From contig CM042029.1 of NCBI GenBank assembly GCA_023525975.1, forward strand, positions 82,194,849 to 82,258,848: a DNA stretch of 64,000 nt, read 5' to 3'. Shown piece by piece: positions 1 to 12,662 of this stretch (the first letter of the stretch is position 1; each line of letters starts with the position of its first letter). The notes beneath the pieces were generated by a model. That model had not been told where the DNA came from, did no database searches, and saw only the letters and a list, made by a program, of their open reading frames with translations. This DNA comes from Smallanthus sonchifolius. Taxonomy: Eukaryota > Streptophyta > Magnoliopsida > Asterales > Asteraceae. Both the position numbers and the translations under genes were made by a program.

Positions 1-1131
1 AAAAAAAGAGGAGATCCAGGTTAGGCCAGGGGGTTTTCTCACCTATAGTGAGTTTCCTCTTGAGAGTGGTGGAGATGATCGGGTGGGCCAGTGACCCGTC
101 AGTGATCCAAATTGCCGTTCAAAAAAAATTATATATGTTGCAGTTGATCAAATAAGGTGTGTTATAGTTTAATCACACCGCTATAAATGTCGTCATGTTG
201 TTATTGCTATCTATTATCGCAATAACATATAACATTTGTACTTAATAAACCATTTTTATGTGAATATTCAGTTTATTTTATCAATTTGGTTATAAAATTT
301 TCAAAATTCAAACGTAGGGAAGACTTTGAAAATGATTTATCATGCACTATGTGTCTTTTCCAAGTTGTAAGAGTATGCAAGTATATCTAACTTATTGTAG
401 TATAGGAAATTGGTAAGTAAAAGAATTGTCGGTCTCACTTAACAATACAAAGTTCTTTTATCATGTTGTTTTCACTATCCAATCTAAGAGAGTTTATGTT
501 TCGGTTACATCAACTAAAATGAACTTAAAAGAAAGAGGTGTTGGTGGGATTTGAGAATTTAGAGAATGACGAGAAGGACATAGATCTAATTTTGAGATGA
601 TATTACTGGTTGTAGACTTCGTTGAACACGTCGATGGACCATGGAGATATTAGAAGTTTAGACACTTATTCAGGTATGGATGTTCTGCGTTATTTATTTA
701 CTCGCTAAAATTTAAGCTGCTTTGAATATTTATCTTGAATTGAACTGTTGAGTGCTATTAAACTATTTTGGAAACTATCGGGGAAAACATTTTTGCGATT
801 TGCTTGTGAAACGTTATCGCTTGCATGCCATTTTTCGATTTCATTCAATTTAGGATCATTACGCGTGTTAAACATTATTTGGTGGAGGTTGGATTATATG
901 TTTACTCGTGTGGCCATAGAAGCCTAGATTCGTAGATAAGAGATAGGGATACCGAGTCAACTATCCATGGAGGTACCATAAGCGTGTCGTTGTGGCGACC
1001 AACGACATGACACTATCCGTGATGGTGTGATTAGTTTGCGAATGTTAGGACTTTAAACATATTAAGGTAAAATACAACAAAGGCAGCAAAAGCATGGATC
1101 ATATGTTTTTAAAAGAAATTAACTTTGCGTT
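1..1131. other. Intergenic DNA, no gene seen
   Basis: AT-rich sequence without a convincing ORF, RNA gene or complete transposon end. I see nothing I can name here. Confidence 0.5.
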
Positions 1132-1134
1132 TTA

Positions 1135-1709
1135 GAGCATCTCAAATGCATTCCTTTTCAAACGCCTATAAACATGTCATGTTAACTGGCACGACATATT
1201 TTCACTCATTATTTAAAACTACTCATTTTATCTCAAATGCTTTGTCACTTTTCAAGCATCACTTAAAAAAAAATAATCTTTATTCTAATAAATGATTCCA
1301 AAGAATGCCACGTGTAATCACCATATTTTTTTCTCATTAAAATCTTCTAATTTCCCTATTTTAGTAAGTTTGAATTTCAAAATTTAATTATCTTAATGTT
1401 TTTTATTTTTTAGAAAAAATAATAAAAAATTTGAATTATAACTATTACTTAATTAAGGAAACAAAGAATTTTTTCTTTTACACATTATTATACTTTTATT
1501 TTTATATTAAACAATCTCATGTAATACATGAGTATATAATCTACTAAAATAATATATACACACATTATTTATATATGTGTGTGAGAGAGGGACCCTCCAA
1601 TCCATCCCTTCTCTCATTCAAACATAGATCTAGCGGACAAACCCTCCAATAGGGATCTTCCATTTTGGACGCCATGTCTCCATCCTCTTTCCTAGCATTA
1701 GAGATGCTC
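1135..1709. mobile_element. Tourist-like MITE (PIF/Harbinger type)
   Basis: The ends are inverted repeats: GAGCATCTCAAATGC at 1135-1149 and the complement of GAGCATCTCTAATGC at 1695-1709 (14 of 15 match). Both sides carry TTA (1132-1134 and 1710-1712), the 3-bp target duplication typical of PIF/Harbinger. The 575-bp interior is AT-rich and non-coding. Near 1515-1545 there is a small hairpin (CTCATGTAATACATGAG) resembling the Helitron 3' hairpins elsewhere in the window, perhaps a nested, decayed Helitron end. Confidence 0.8.
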
Positions 1710-1769
1710 TTATACACATGACAATTAAAAACCTAAAATCTAACAATAGACAGCATGAAGAATGATCAT

Positions 1770-2040
1770 GAGAAAACCACAAAGTTAGGCGAAAACCGAG
1801 AAAACAACTAAAATAGTGTGTAAAAGTATGGGTTACGTATATGTAACCGTAATTTTTTTGTTTTTTTTACGTATACGTAACACTATGGGTTACGTATACG
1901 TAAGCCAATATTTAAATGATTTTTTGGTAAAAATGTGTAATATTACATTGATACTCTTATAAAAAAAATATATTATATTATTGGTTAAAATTGATTTTTT
2001 AATGGTTTTCTTGGTTTTCGCCTAACTATGTGGTTTTCTC
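1770..2040. mobile_element. Long-TIR MITE with GTTACGTATACGTAAC palindromes
   Basis: An arm of about 37 bases beginning GAGAAAACCACAAAGTTAGG at 1770 is repeated in inverted orientation ending at 2040 with few mismatches. The arm may run on to about 2053 on the right (TGTAACCTCCCC). Inside, 1831-1903 holds three copies or near copies of the palindrome GTTACGTATACGTAAC. No coding sequence. A Mutator-like MITE is plausible from the long arms, but I could not identify a clean target duplication. Confidence 0.6.
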
Positions 2041-2053
2041 TGTAACCTCCCCT

Positions 2054-2900
2054 AGACAACATATACCAAATATAAAAAGATGAATCAAATCAAATAATCT
2101 AAGAATTCTACTATAGAATAAAGATATACCTACAAGCATATTATGAATAAAAAGAATATTTAGGAAGATTAGATATTCGTATCTCAAAAAATACGATAAA
2201 AATTGAACTTACTTCTTCATAAAACTGTCTACAGTGTTTAATAACTAATTAGAAACGAATGGTTATCTTTTTTAGTCAATAATAACCATGAGAACTTTTA
2301 TCATATTTGCATAGTGTAAGTTACTTTAATATAACTTATAACGTTTGGTTTATCATCAATTCCTATTATCCTTCTTTCTCAATAAATATTACATTTTCTT
2401 TTACCCTTTTGATTAAACAAAATCTAACAAGTATTAAAATTAGCCGTCTGTTATGACCAATGTCCATAAAATAGTAGACTAAATATGGATGTCTATTTTT
2501 GATAATATTCTTAATCAAATGTCCATTTTCGTATTTTTTCTTAAAATTATTATATATTACGCAATACTTTTACCCTTTGATGTCATGATACAAATTCTCT
2601 TAAATATAATATTCTAAAAATATTATACTCAATCTCATCAAATCAGGACCAACATACTACAATTCAAATTCATAATATTTATTGAATAAAGGATCAAACG
2701 CTACCTTGTATTGTCAAATAACATCGATAAGTTTGGCAACATATTTTGGCATCATATGCCATTTTTATTTTGGTGACGTCACATCATTCACAACTAGTTA
2801 GGCGGTATATATTCCACCCTTCGTTAAATTTATGAGTTTAAATAATATAATAGTTGTTTAAATATAAACTCATGATTAACTGATTATTATATTCTAACTA
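2054..2900. other. Intergenic DNA, no gene seen
   Basis: AT-rich; no ORF of interest and no complete transposon ends recognised. Confidence 0.45.
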
Positions 2901-2928
2901 ATAATCCCACGATCAACCTTTTTTTTTT

Positions 2929-3048
2929 GAGTTGGTGGCCCAATAACAAAGACAAAGTTTTAAGGTACACCTAGGGTTGAAGTCATGGGTTCAAGTCCCA
3001 TTAGTGACAAGGATTAAAAAAAGAAGTTTGCCTTAAAAAAAATTTACT
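2929..3048 (+). mobile_element. Probable tRNA-derived SINE fragment
   Basis: The stretch contains GGGTTCAAGTCCC (about 2989-3001), a near-perfect tRNA box B, some 45 bases after a possible but weak box A, and ends in an A-rich tail near 3040. This is the architecture of a plant tRNA-derived SINE. I could not delimit target duplications. It is not a tRNA gene: no cloverleaf can be drawn. Confidence 0.5.
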
Positions 3049-3091
3049 TGTTATTTAGGTATTACAAAACTATTAAAGATATAGCAATTAA

Positions 3092-3898
3092 GGGGGAGTT
3101 TGGTTCGTGGAATTTGTTGGAATTTGAATTGGAATTTTAAGAAATTGGATTTGGAATTGTATTTTGTTCAAAGGATTTGAAATTTTAAGGAATTAGAATC
3201 TATTAAAGGAATTTGAATTCTTAATCCTTTTGATTGACAAAACAATCATTAAGGAATTGGATTTGGAATTGGATTTTTATAAGACAAAAAAAACCCCTAA
3301 AAAAAGAAAAGAAAAATATTAAAACAAAAATAACTAAAAACTAAAAAATTTAAAAAAACCAAAATGTTTATTTCGCTTGCCTTGTTTCATAAAAAAAAAC
3401 TTGAAAAAATAGTCGAATTTTCGTTTGCGGATGCGGTGGTTGGCGGAGGTGCCGAGGGCGGAGAGATGCGATGGGGATGGTTGGGGTGGCGGCGGTGGGG
3501 ATGGTCGGGGCGAAGATGGTGATCGGTGGCGGCGGTAGGGTTGGTGGAAGTGGTCGCAACGGTCGGTGTCGGAGGTGGCGAGCGGCAGTGGGGATGGTCG
3601 GGGTGGCGGCAGCGGGAGTCGGGGCGACGGTGGTGACAGTGGTCGCAAGGGTCGGTGACAATGTTGGCGACGGTGACAAGGGTCGGTAGTCGGAGATTCT
3701 ATTTGCTTTAGTTGAAAGGAATTTGAAATCCTTTATTTGAAGGAATTAGAATTACAATTTCTTTCTCTACCAAACACATTAAGAAAGAAATTCGAATATC
3801 AATTTCAATGAATTTTACGAACCAAAACACTCCAATGAATGGAATTCAAATTCCAATTCCGTTGAATTACATTGAATTTCGACGTACCAAACGCTCTC
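3092..3898. mobile_element. PIF/Harbinger-like MITE with GC-rich cargo
   Basis: The left end GGGGGAGTTTGGTTCG pairs with the right end, which in reverse complement reads GAGAGCGTTTGGTACG. Both are flanked by TAA (3089-3091 and 3899-3901). The arms are full of GGAATTTGAATT-type words. The centre (about 3430-3700) is unlike the rest: very GC-rich, built from imperfect copies of a GGGGATGGTCGGGGTGGCGGC-like unit. ORFs there on both strands are low-complexity and look spurious. Confidence 0.7.
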
Positions 3899-4042
3899 TA
3901 AGGCTCCCCCCACCACAGTAACTTTTCAAGTAAAGTCATTTTTGTTCTAATTTTAGTATTTTTCTTTTACATTTATAATTAATTTTAGCTACATAATCAT
4001 ACAAGTTAATCAATAAAATAAACAGTAAGATTTTATTATTAA

Positions 4043-4080
4043 CTAGGGAGAATCCCGCGCTCCGCGGCGGTAAAGTAAAT
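4043..4080 (-). mobile_element. Possible Helitron 3' terminus
   Basis: On the minus strand this reads a GC-rich imperfect hairpin followed by ATTCTCC and CTAG, then T. That is the order of a Helitron 3' end (hairpin, short spacer, CTRR, insertion 5' to T). The matching TC-type 5' end was not found, so the element is truncated or has a divergent start. Confidence 0.4.
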
Positions 4081-4695
4081 CACGGTAATGATGACAAAAC
4101 AGAAGCGTTAAGGTTTGTAACGTAAAAGTTAAATTACGAAAAAATAACAAAAATAAAAGTTTAATAAAAGCTGGGAAAAATCAAATAACAAAAAAAAACA
4201 TTTAAAACACAAAACATAAAACTAAAAAAAACTGTTAAACATGTCAAGTTCGTATGTACGTTTGCATGGAATGGTTCCAATAAAATACATTTTTTTTTAT
4301 AAAAACCAACCAATATTTAACATTCAACTCCATATAATTGAATAAATTCAAAAATTCTCAATTATATAACACAATTATTAACTGTTACGCATATATCCTT
4401 ATCTCTGAGTAATGATTTTATCTTATCGATTGAGAAAACCTTTTACATTTTCAGTTAAGTAATCGTACATCAACCGACTAAAGCTATGTTATATACCTCC
4501 TTTCATGTGAGGCTACTTACATGAGATGGGGGGTGGTGTTCACATTCCTCGCACCCTATCACAATCTTACATTTATCTCAAATTCAATCTCATTGTGATC
4601 AAACTCACATTGAATCACGAGGCTCACAGCGAAGTATACCGCGTCCCCTGATAAGAGCAGTTCTTAAACTTTATGTGAGTTAAAATATTAGTAGA

Positions 4696-5127
4696 CTGAG
4701 TTAGAATCCCGTGTAATACACGAGTAATTTGAATATAATATTATATACTTAGAAATAAAAATTGTATTTCTTTAAAACTTGTTATTACACGATGCGTGTT
4801 GAATAAAATGTAATATGTTAACACATACACTCCCCAAAATATATTTTAAAAAAATGTATTTTGACGTGACAATTATAAATTACGTTAAGTTAATTTATAA
4901 CATATTTTTTTTCAACCGGGTATTAATCTTTTATATATAATTGATAAATGTTTCCATAAATAGATTTAATCTTTTAAAAAAATTACGTTAATTTTATTTG
5001 GTTAATAGGTATCTATAAATAGATTTATATTAAATACTTAAAAAATGTATTAGTTTAATATTATTATTAAATAGTAGTGAGACGGTAAAACATACAACCA
5101 AAACTTTTATTTATTATATAGTATAGA
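4696..5127 (-). mobile_element. Small non-autonomous Helitron
   Basis: Read on the minus strand it begins TCTATACTATATAATAAAT at 5127 and ends with the hairpin CTCGTGTATTACACGGG, then ATTCTAAC and a mutated CTAG (TCAG on this strand) at 4696. It lies between A and T, with no target duplication, as Helitrons do. The 432-bp interior is non-coding. The same ends recur at 31231-31601. Confidence 0.7.
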
Positions 5128-5348
5128 TATAACATGATATCTTTTTTTTATATACGGTAAGTGATTATATTTATTGTTTACTATAATAGTTTGTTAGTGG
5201 TCCAAAAAGTTCATGTTTAATTAATCCGCAAAGCTATTAGTACGAGATTAAGCTTTTTTGTTTTTTTATTTATTTTTAACTATTATATCTATATTATTAA
5301 ATGATATTTACATAGGTTTGTAAAAGCTTTAAATATTTAAAAACATAA

Positions 5349-5770
5349 GAGTAAATTACACGGATAGTCACTGTGGTTTATCCAAATTTTAGATTTGGTC
5401 CCTAGGTTTGAGAAACTATATAGTCAGTCCTAAACTTTGCACGCATGTTACACAGACAGTCCATAACATGGATGGACGTTAGTTTGCTTCGTTAAATACC
5501 CTCACGTGAGGGTATATTTGTCTTTTCGCACATATTGTTTATAAAACCCTAAATACCCCGTCATGTCAATTTATAAACAATAGGTGCGAAAAGACAAATG
5601 GGTATTTAACAGAGCAAACTAACATTCATTCTAGTTGGAGGACTGTCTGTGTAATACACGTACAAAATTTAAGACTGTCAATGTAGTTTCTCAAAATGAT
5701 GGATCAAATCCCAAATTTAAGTTACCACAAGAACTATCCATGTAATTTACTCAAAACGAGTAATTTACTC
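5349..5770. mobile_element. Foldback element with 9-bp target duplication
   Basis: Two arms of nearly 200 bases in inverted orientation (start GAGTAAATTACACGGATAGT, end complementary) make one large hairpin, with the turn near 5550. AAAACATAA lies directly on both sides (5340-5348 and 5771-5779), a perfect 9-bp duplication as made by Mutator-like transposases. Interior non-coding. A half copy of the same family lies at about 44100-44290. Confidence 0.75.
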
Positions 5771-5904
5771 AAAACATAATATAGCATCAGTTTATTTATT
5801 TAAAAATAATAAAATAAAGTGAAAGTAAAGGTGTATCCAGCTGGAGGACTATAAGAGCCTCCCCTTCCAACTAGACCCTCTCCCCCAAATTTTGCAAAAA
5901 ACTA

Positions 5905-8059
5905 ATGGAGCAAACCACCGTTCCACCACAACCACCGCCTCTCTCCGCCACAACCGCCGTCACAACGGCAGCCATCGCTATCACCACCAATTCACACAAC
6001 GACTCTGTCGACTCTTCTCCTCGTTACCGAAACGCTGATTCATGGGGAGAAGACGCCTCTCTCTACCCATCTAATAACGGTTCTACGGCGGCGGCTCCGG
6101 CGGCGCCTGGCGGTTTGACTAAGCTCCGGCTGATGTGCAGCTACGGCGGCCACATAGTCCCTCGCCCTCACGACAAGACCCTGTGCTACGTCGGCGGAGA
6201 TACACGAATCGTTGTGGTGGAACGCCACGTCACTCTTTCAGACCTCACTAACCGCCTTGCCAAAACTCTACTCCGATCATCTACATCATCCACGACGACG
6301 TCGTTTACGCTTAAATATCAATTGCCGTCGGAAGACCTCGATTCGTTGATCTCCGTAACCACCGATGAAGACCTGGAAAACATGATCGACGAATACGAGA
6401 GGTTAAACACAAACTCATCGTCCGATTCTAACAAATCGTCGCGCCTCCGTTTGTTCTTGTTTCCGACGAAGCCGGAATCGGTCTCCTCAATCGGATCTCT
6501 TCTAGAAAGCACCACGAAATCGGAAGATTGGTTCCTAAGCGCGCTTAACGGTACGTCGTCAGGCTTTTCCGATACGTCGTCGGTGAATTGCTTGTTAGGT
6601 CTGGAAGATGACGTCACGATTCCGGAGAAGAAGGATGTGAATAACAAAGGTGTGATCGGTAAAAATTTGAGAGCGAATCAATCGGTTCAGGATGTTCAGT
6701 CGGTTCCGGATTCTCCGATGCTGGAAACGTCGTCGTCGTTCGGTTCAGCCTCGTCGTCGCCGTCGCTGGCTAACTTGCCGCCGATCAGAGTTAATTTGGA
6801 GGATCAACAGAAGGTTGTTGGAGGAATTGAAGAGCAGTTTTCTCAGATGAGTGTACAACAACACCTTAAACATCAAGAGGATGTGAATTTTGTGCCGGCA
6901 CCGGCTCCGGTGGTCATCACCGGTGTACCGATCGTCTCCAAAGTTGCGATCGGCGATAATCCTAATCGTATGCCGTCAGAAGATGAGAGATCGGAGCAAG
7001 GTTTTCAAATTGCACATCTTAAGCAACAGCAACAATATCAGCAAAAGCCATCTTTAGGTTTTGATATGACTTCACCAGATTCAGTTTCAAGGTATATACT
7101 AAAACCATGCTTTTTTTTTTACTTATTTGAAATGCATGCTAGGTGTTTGATAAAATGACTAAGTGAAAAATATGTGTGATTTTGTTATGAATTGCAGTGA
7201 TGGTAGTGTAACAAATCCCCTATCAAGAAGAAAACCATCTGTGATTTATCAAGATCCAATTGCACAAAATCAATTTTCTGCTAATAATACTATCCATGAT
7301 CAAAACACTAGAATTCAGCTTCAAGATTCTGCTTATGTAATCCCAACCCCAACTACCCAAGTTGATCCACAACATCCTCAAATTCATCATCAACCTCAGT
7401 ATATTCATACCGCAGTTCCACCGCCTCAATACCTCCATCACCACCACCACCCGTCAGGGGCGGTTCCAATGGCGTCTTACTACCATATGTACCCATCTCA
7501 GTCCCAGCATCGCGCTCCACATCCAGCACTAGATCAACAGAATTTCGTGTATTATATGCCTGCTAGGCAGCCACCCCAAGGTTACAACTTACCGATGCAG
7601 GCTGATCCTGCTGCTTCCGCTCCTCCTAGTAATCAAGTTCCACCGCCTTCTGGCTTGTTCACCGCACCTCGGGGTGTTCAAACCGCTACTAAAACCGAAC
7701 AGCCAGCAGGCGTGTATAGAACCACCGCGAGTTCTGGTGCACTGCCACCTCAACTGGTGCAGGTTCCTTCTAGCCAGCATCAGATTCAGCCTCAATTTGT
7801 GGGCTACTCTCACATCCATCAGCCTTCTCAGCCTGTCGCTTCTGGCGGCAGTGGTGGTGGTGGAGGTAATTATGTATATGAATTTACTGATCCTTCACAG
7901 CAAGGACAACATATATACTATGCAGCTCAACCTTTGCCGCCTCAATCTGCTGCTCAATATCAAACCATGGTCTCCACTTTGCCTGCTGAAGCTCAAGCCG
8001 GATCCCGTCTTCAGGCAGATAATAGTATGAAACAGCAGGTGAGAACATTCCAGCCTTGA
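5905..8059 (+). CDS. PB1 domain-containing protein
   Basis: Two exons, 5905-7091 and 7198-8059, joined across a canonical GT-AG intron of 106 bases (donor AAG/GTATAT, acceptor TTGCAG). The join keeps frame and gives 682 residues. Residues about 73-167 form a PB1 (octicosapeptide/Phox/Bem1p) domain: it starts KLRLMCSYGGHIVPRPHD, holds the basic cluster and GGDTRIV, and ends in the acidic segment TTDEDLENMIDEY. PB1 domains mediate protein-protein heterodimerisation. The rest is low-complexity: Ser-rich, then Pro/Gln/His-rich with a poly-His run and a Gly-rich patch, ending VRTFQP. There is no kinase, NLP or ARF DNA-binding domain, so this is the plant PB1-only class of unknown specific partner. 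The start is the first ATG after an in-frame break and suits the family. Confidence 0.9.
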
Positions 8060-8100
8060 CAGTTCCAAATTAAAATTTTGCAGTGAAGTGCGTCTTTTTC

Positions 8101-8101
8101 A

Positions 8102-8140
<39 letters not shown>

Positions 8141-8141
8141 T
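8101..8141. repeat. ATT microsatellite
   Basis: About 13 uninterrupted ATT units lie about 40 bases after the stop codon of the PB1 gene, probably in its 3' UTR. Confidence 0.85.
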
Positions 8142-9500
8142 CATCTTTATATTGGTATTGGTTTGTGGTATGTATTTGTGATTGAAAATAAGAACATGAG
8201 TTTGATTTTTTGTTCTAGTATATGTGTATGGTATAATTTGCAAGGATTCTGTTTCCAAAGCAATAGAAAGGTAGAAGATAAAAGGGTTTTGTTTTAGTTT
8301 GGAATTTAGATGATTGCAGTCACTTGGTGTCATGTTTATTTTTCCCTTCATAATTGTACATGTGATCACATGGCCACAATGGAAATAGTACACCATGGTG
8401 AATGGAACATGTTGCACCATAAAAGGATGTAAACTATAATACATGCAAATGAGTTCTTAAATGGTTAAACCATATGATGATTTAGGCCCAAAAGTTCACT
8501 ATTAGATCCTGTTTTATGGCATGTGTTTGGTGTGGGTGGGTGGGTGCGTGGGTTTGGGGGGGGGGGGGTTAAGTATGTGTCTGGTTTTGCCTAAAACTGA
8601 GGTGTAAAGTTGAAATCAGATACTAGTGGATCCTGGAGTTGGATGGTAGCATATGAGGGATCCAAAGGGATGAGACATTTACAGACCCTACAAAAGGATA
8701 GTGGGGTTGGTGAGTCTCTACTATTGCTATTTGCGAGTTGGTATCCGTACTACACGCTCTCGCCGCCTGATCTTGCGTCGTTTTCTTTTTCAAGTTTCTA
8801 ATTTCAGATTCTAATTACTTTGTGGAAAATGTAAAAAATGTACATGTTACAAAAGATGGGCTCCCAGTCCCATGCCGCTATTTAATCGGTGCAAGTATTG
8901 CGTACCTTTTGCTTTCTACTTTTCGGGGTCTCATTACGTGCTTGGAGTACGAGAAGCACGAGAGATTAAGTGACGTAATAATAGTTTTTCTCAAGGAACT
9001 CACTTGTTTTATCGACCTTGTTCTGGTTGATGTTTCTAGTTTAGACATTTGTTGTGTATTAGAATCGAAGCTAACATAAAACGGTGAGTAAAGATACTGA
9101 AAAACCCACCCAAATTAAACTGAACGGAATGAATAACTGATGGTTTGATTTCGGTTACAGAAGATGTTTGTTGTGCTCTTCAATTAATTAAAAAAATTAG
9201 AAGGCCTTTTTCAAAGGACGGTTATAATAAAGTGGTGGGTAAACGGGTAACAAGTCGTGTCCTAACCAAATTTTGGATAGCAAAATTGATCCTACTAAAA
9301 ACAAAGCTTTTGGTCTTAGCTGGAAAAATTACTATGCATGACCAGTTGATCCATGTTAAAAAATTTCATAGCCTCCAGGATTAGGAAACCAAAAGTATCA
9401 AAAGCAAAAAGAATAAACACGTGCTTCTCGGAACAAGCTTTCTCATGTTTTGCCTCTTCAAACACAAGTGGGTTAAACGTTCTTTCTTAATAGAGCTATT
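8142..9500. other. Intergenic DNA downstream of the PB1 gene
   Basis: Includes a GT/G-rich run at about 8528-8571 ending in a dozen G. Short ORFs (8610-8801, 8822-9079, 9145-9384) show no motif I recognise and are probably chance. Confidence 0.4.
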
Positions 9501-9514
9501 AATGAACAACTAAA

Positions 9515-9670
9515 TAAATTTACATAGTGGAGGCCTTGGGTTTGAATCCTTGCAACAACAAAAAATGGGTTTATAGACAGGTCAGAGGGTTTACCCAGTT
9601 GGGGGGTTCCTCTTGTGGTGGAGAAACCCAATTATCCTAGGATATGTAGGTGTTGCTCTTCAAAAAAAAA
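9515..9670 (+). mobile_element. Possible SINE fragment with A tail
   Basis: TGGAGGCCTTGGGTTTGAATCC (about 9528-9549) contains a box B-like GGGTTTGAATCC, and the block ends in CTCTTCAAAAAAAAA near 9669. This resembles other tRNA-derived SINEs in the window. Ends and target duplication are not clear. Confidence 0.4.
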
Positions 9671-10718
9671 TTTATATAAAAAAAATAGCATTCATTCTGG
9701 GGTCATTGATATGTATTTATCGAAGGACCTTATCCCACGTCGCAGGTTTAGCAAAATATTCTATGAGAATTCCCATATAAAAAGGAATCTTCATGGCAGC
9801 CTAATATGTTTGAAAGACCGCCTGATATTTAGCGAACCTTTCTCTAACACCTTTTGATAAGACACCATGGAATGGCTTCGTGGAAATGATGTGGCGCCGT
9901 GATAGCATGGAACACCATGTCAAATGTTCATTCTCTAACAAATATCATATAAATTTGGCTTTCAACGCTTTAAACTTCATCTTATGAATCAACCAACAAT
10001 TCACTACAGTATTAATTCCAATTCATTCTTGTAAATCTGATTGATTATAGACATTTAGAATAACTCTTATTTAAGAATTTAAACGTACTAAAACACGAAC
10101 ATTGCGAAATAAGGTAGACCAATTTACTAAATGAAGTTTCAGTTTGATTTAACAAATTCATTGTTCGGGTTTGTAGTTAGAAAGTAGAAAATCTTAAGAA
10201 ATCAGCTATATGTTGTATCTCGTAGTATGAAGTTGATAGGTTATTCGTGAAATATTTGCTTTTTAACACAAACATTTTTAAATTAACCTTAACCTATAAA
10301 AGTTTTAGTTAGAATAAAAAAAAAACTCATTTTGATCTTTAACATTAACTAATGTATTTGATAAAAACAGGACTTATTATATAAATTATATTCGTTAATC
10401 ACTTAATCTAACACAAAAAATGCGAGCTCAATATGAAGAAATTATGTTTATTGCATTAACACCCAAAAAAATTTCGAAATAATAAAAATTAATCAAAACC
10501 CAAAAAAATATTTGGTTCCTTACTTCCTTATATGATACTTTTTTAACGCCATAACATTCTAAAAGAAGAAAAAAATCTTAATGTTGAATGAACATAGAAA
10601 AATCAAAAAATGATTTATGGAATTGTGTTTCCACGTTTTTATTAATTACTAAATGTTAAAAGGGAATGTAGGAAGCCACCGACTTCTTATTTCAATTATA
10701 AAACAAATGGTTGATTTA

Positions 10719-10908
10719 GGGGGTGTTTGAGATTACTTATTAAAAACTATTTTTGACTTTTTACAAAAGTAAGAATTATCTACTTTTCCAAAACAACTTT
10801 TCACCTTTTTAAAAATGACTTTTTCATCATTTATTCAAATAAACTTTTAACTTATTACCTTTTTAAAAAAGATAATAACTAGTTTAAAAAGTAAATCCAA
10901 ACACCCCC
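10719..10908. mobile_element. Short Tourist-like MITE
   Basis: Starts GGGGGTGTTTGAGATTACTT and ends with CCAAACACCCCC, an inverted repeat of at least 11 bases. Flanks are TTA (left) and TTG (right), compatible with a mutated 3-bp duplication. 190 bp, AT-rich, non-coding. Confidence 0.65.
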
Positions 10909-12662
10909 TTGGTGTAATGGTTTAGAGTTTGGACGGTGTCTTACCTATTTTGTAGTTGGTCTCAGGTTTGATGTTTTTTTTTTGTTCTGTTTTCTTTTTC
11001 GGGATTTTTTTTTCTTTTCTAGATTTTTATTTATTTTTAGTTTTATTTACTTTTCTTTAATTATTAATCCTTTTTTTTTTTTATCTTTTTAGATTTGTTA
11101 ATTTGTTTAGTTAATTATTAAGTCGTAATGTGCGACCCATAATACATTTTTCTATCTATTGTTTAATCTCCAAAGCTCATCCGCCTCAAAGTCATACCTT
11201 TATTTTATGTATTTAAGCACGTTAGTGTCACTGTCAAACAACGCACAACTAAGTTCGCAAATGCACCATTACCCACGTTAATATCATCGTATGGCTTCAC
11301 CAAAACGTGCGGATCTTAACGTTTAAACTTTCCGCTGCAACGTGCAAGTGTAAAGCGGTTGTTTTTTTAGAAGGTCTTAAACAGTATCGATTCTCTAACT
11401 GCAATGTGTGAGTTACATAATGCTTTTTTTATACAAAGTTTAGAATACGTTTATTGATTTCGCGGTTTAACGCGCGATAACGGAGTCATGTTTACGTCAC
11501 AACACGTGAGAATCAACATACTTATTTTTATTAATGTTTGGTTCAACGACTCCGTAGCAGCGCGCAAGTCTTCACACTAGTTACAGCTAACAGTTACACC
11601 TATTAAAACTTTTATACGTTAAATTAATTTAAAAATGTTTCTTAAAAAGTTAAAACGTAGGAATACAAAAATCAAAAAATGATTTATGGAAATACTTCTT
11701 CTATTTGTCTTTCCACTTTTTAACTAATTACAACTAACAATTACACCTATTAAAATTTTGTAGGTTAAATTAATTTAAAAATGTTTCTTAAAACGTAGGA
11801 AAAGAAAATAAAACCAGATAAGAAAAAATCCGCCAACCCAGGTGGATAGAGGGAGGGGAGCTGAGACTTGACCATTTCCCCTAGCCAAACTTCTTGGTCC
11901 CTGATGGAAGAAAATAAATAAATACATAAAAAATGGGAATTTTAAAAATATAAAATTTAACACAATTAAAATCGACACATGACGTGGCCGTGCAAGCCAA
12001 CCATCACAATCACCTACCGTTTACATGCAAGAGAAACCCAATTTTAATTGTATGAGTTATAATTTTATTTATAATAACAAAATCAGGTGAGAATAATAGT
12101 TTGTTGGAATTAGGGACCGCAAACGACCCGGACTGGACTGGTAAACCTGAGGGTACCGGAGGCACAACCTTAATTACTTTGTCTAATTAGTGAGTGTCAC
12201 CTCATTTTTATCCAAATCCAACTCAAGTACCCAAAGTGGTGGGGACACTACCCTAAGTAAGTCTCCAACATTGAATCCACACACACAAACACACGGGTAC
12301 ATGTAGCCGAGCCACCTACCCACCATGAGTACCCGTAACCCTTGCGGCGGTGTACAGGTGGCTACCCGACTACCCGAGCCTGATACCTGATAGACGCCCC
12401 TTGAAAATTTCAGGATAGATATTCAAATACGAGATTAGTTTCAAAATTTTCTACGATCAGCTTTACCCAATCGATTATCGGAAACATACATTTAGTTTTT
12501 ATATTTTTTAAGTTTTAATTTTTTGAATAATAAAGTTATATAAAAAATATAAAAAAAGTATAAATAGTAGTCATCATCTTACTATCTGCTTCAACCGCCA
12601 CAACTACCCCTTGGCTCCATGACACGCAATCTCCCAACAAGTTTTGATATCTTCAGACCGCC
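10909..12662. other. Intergenic DNA, no gene seen
   Basis: Starts with a short SINE-like piece (GGTGTAATGGTTTAGAG and GGTCTCAGGTTTGAT, 10911-10975) followed by a T-rich tail. The rest is AT-rich with no recognised gene. Confidence 0.35.

Noticed and set aside
3334..3689. ORFs in the GC-rich centre of a MITE
   Set aside because: Low-complexity on both strands, inside a delimited MITE; no gene context.
8610..9384. Three short ORFs downstream of the PB1 gene as an extra gene
   Set aside because: No motif, no consistent splice links and no coding-like composition.
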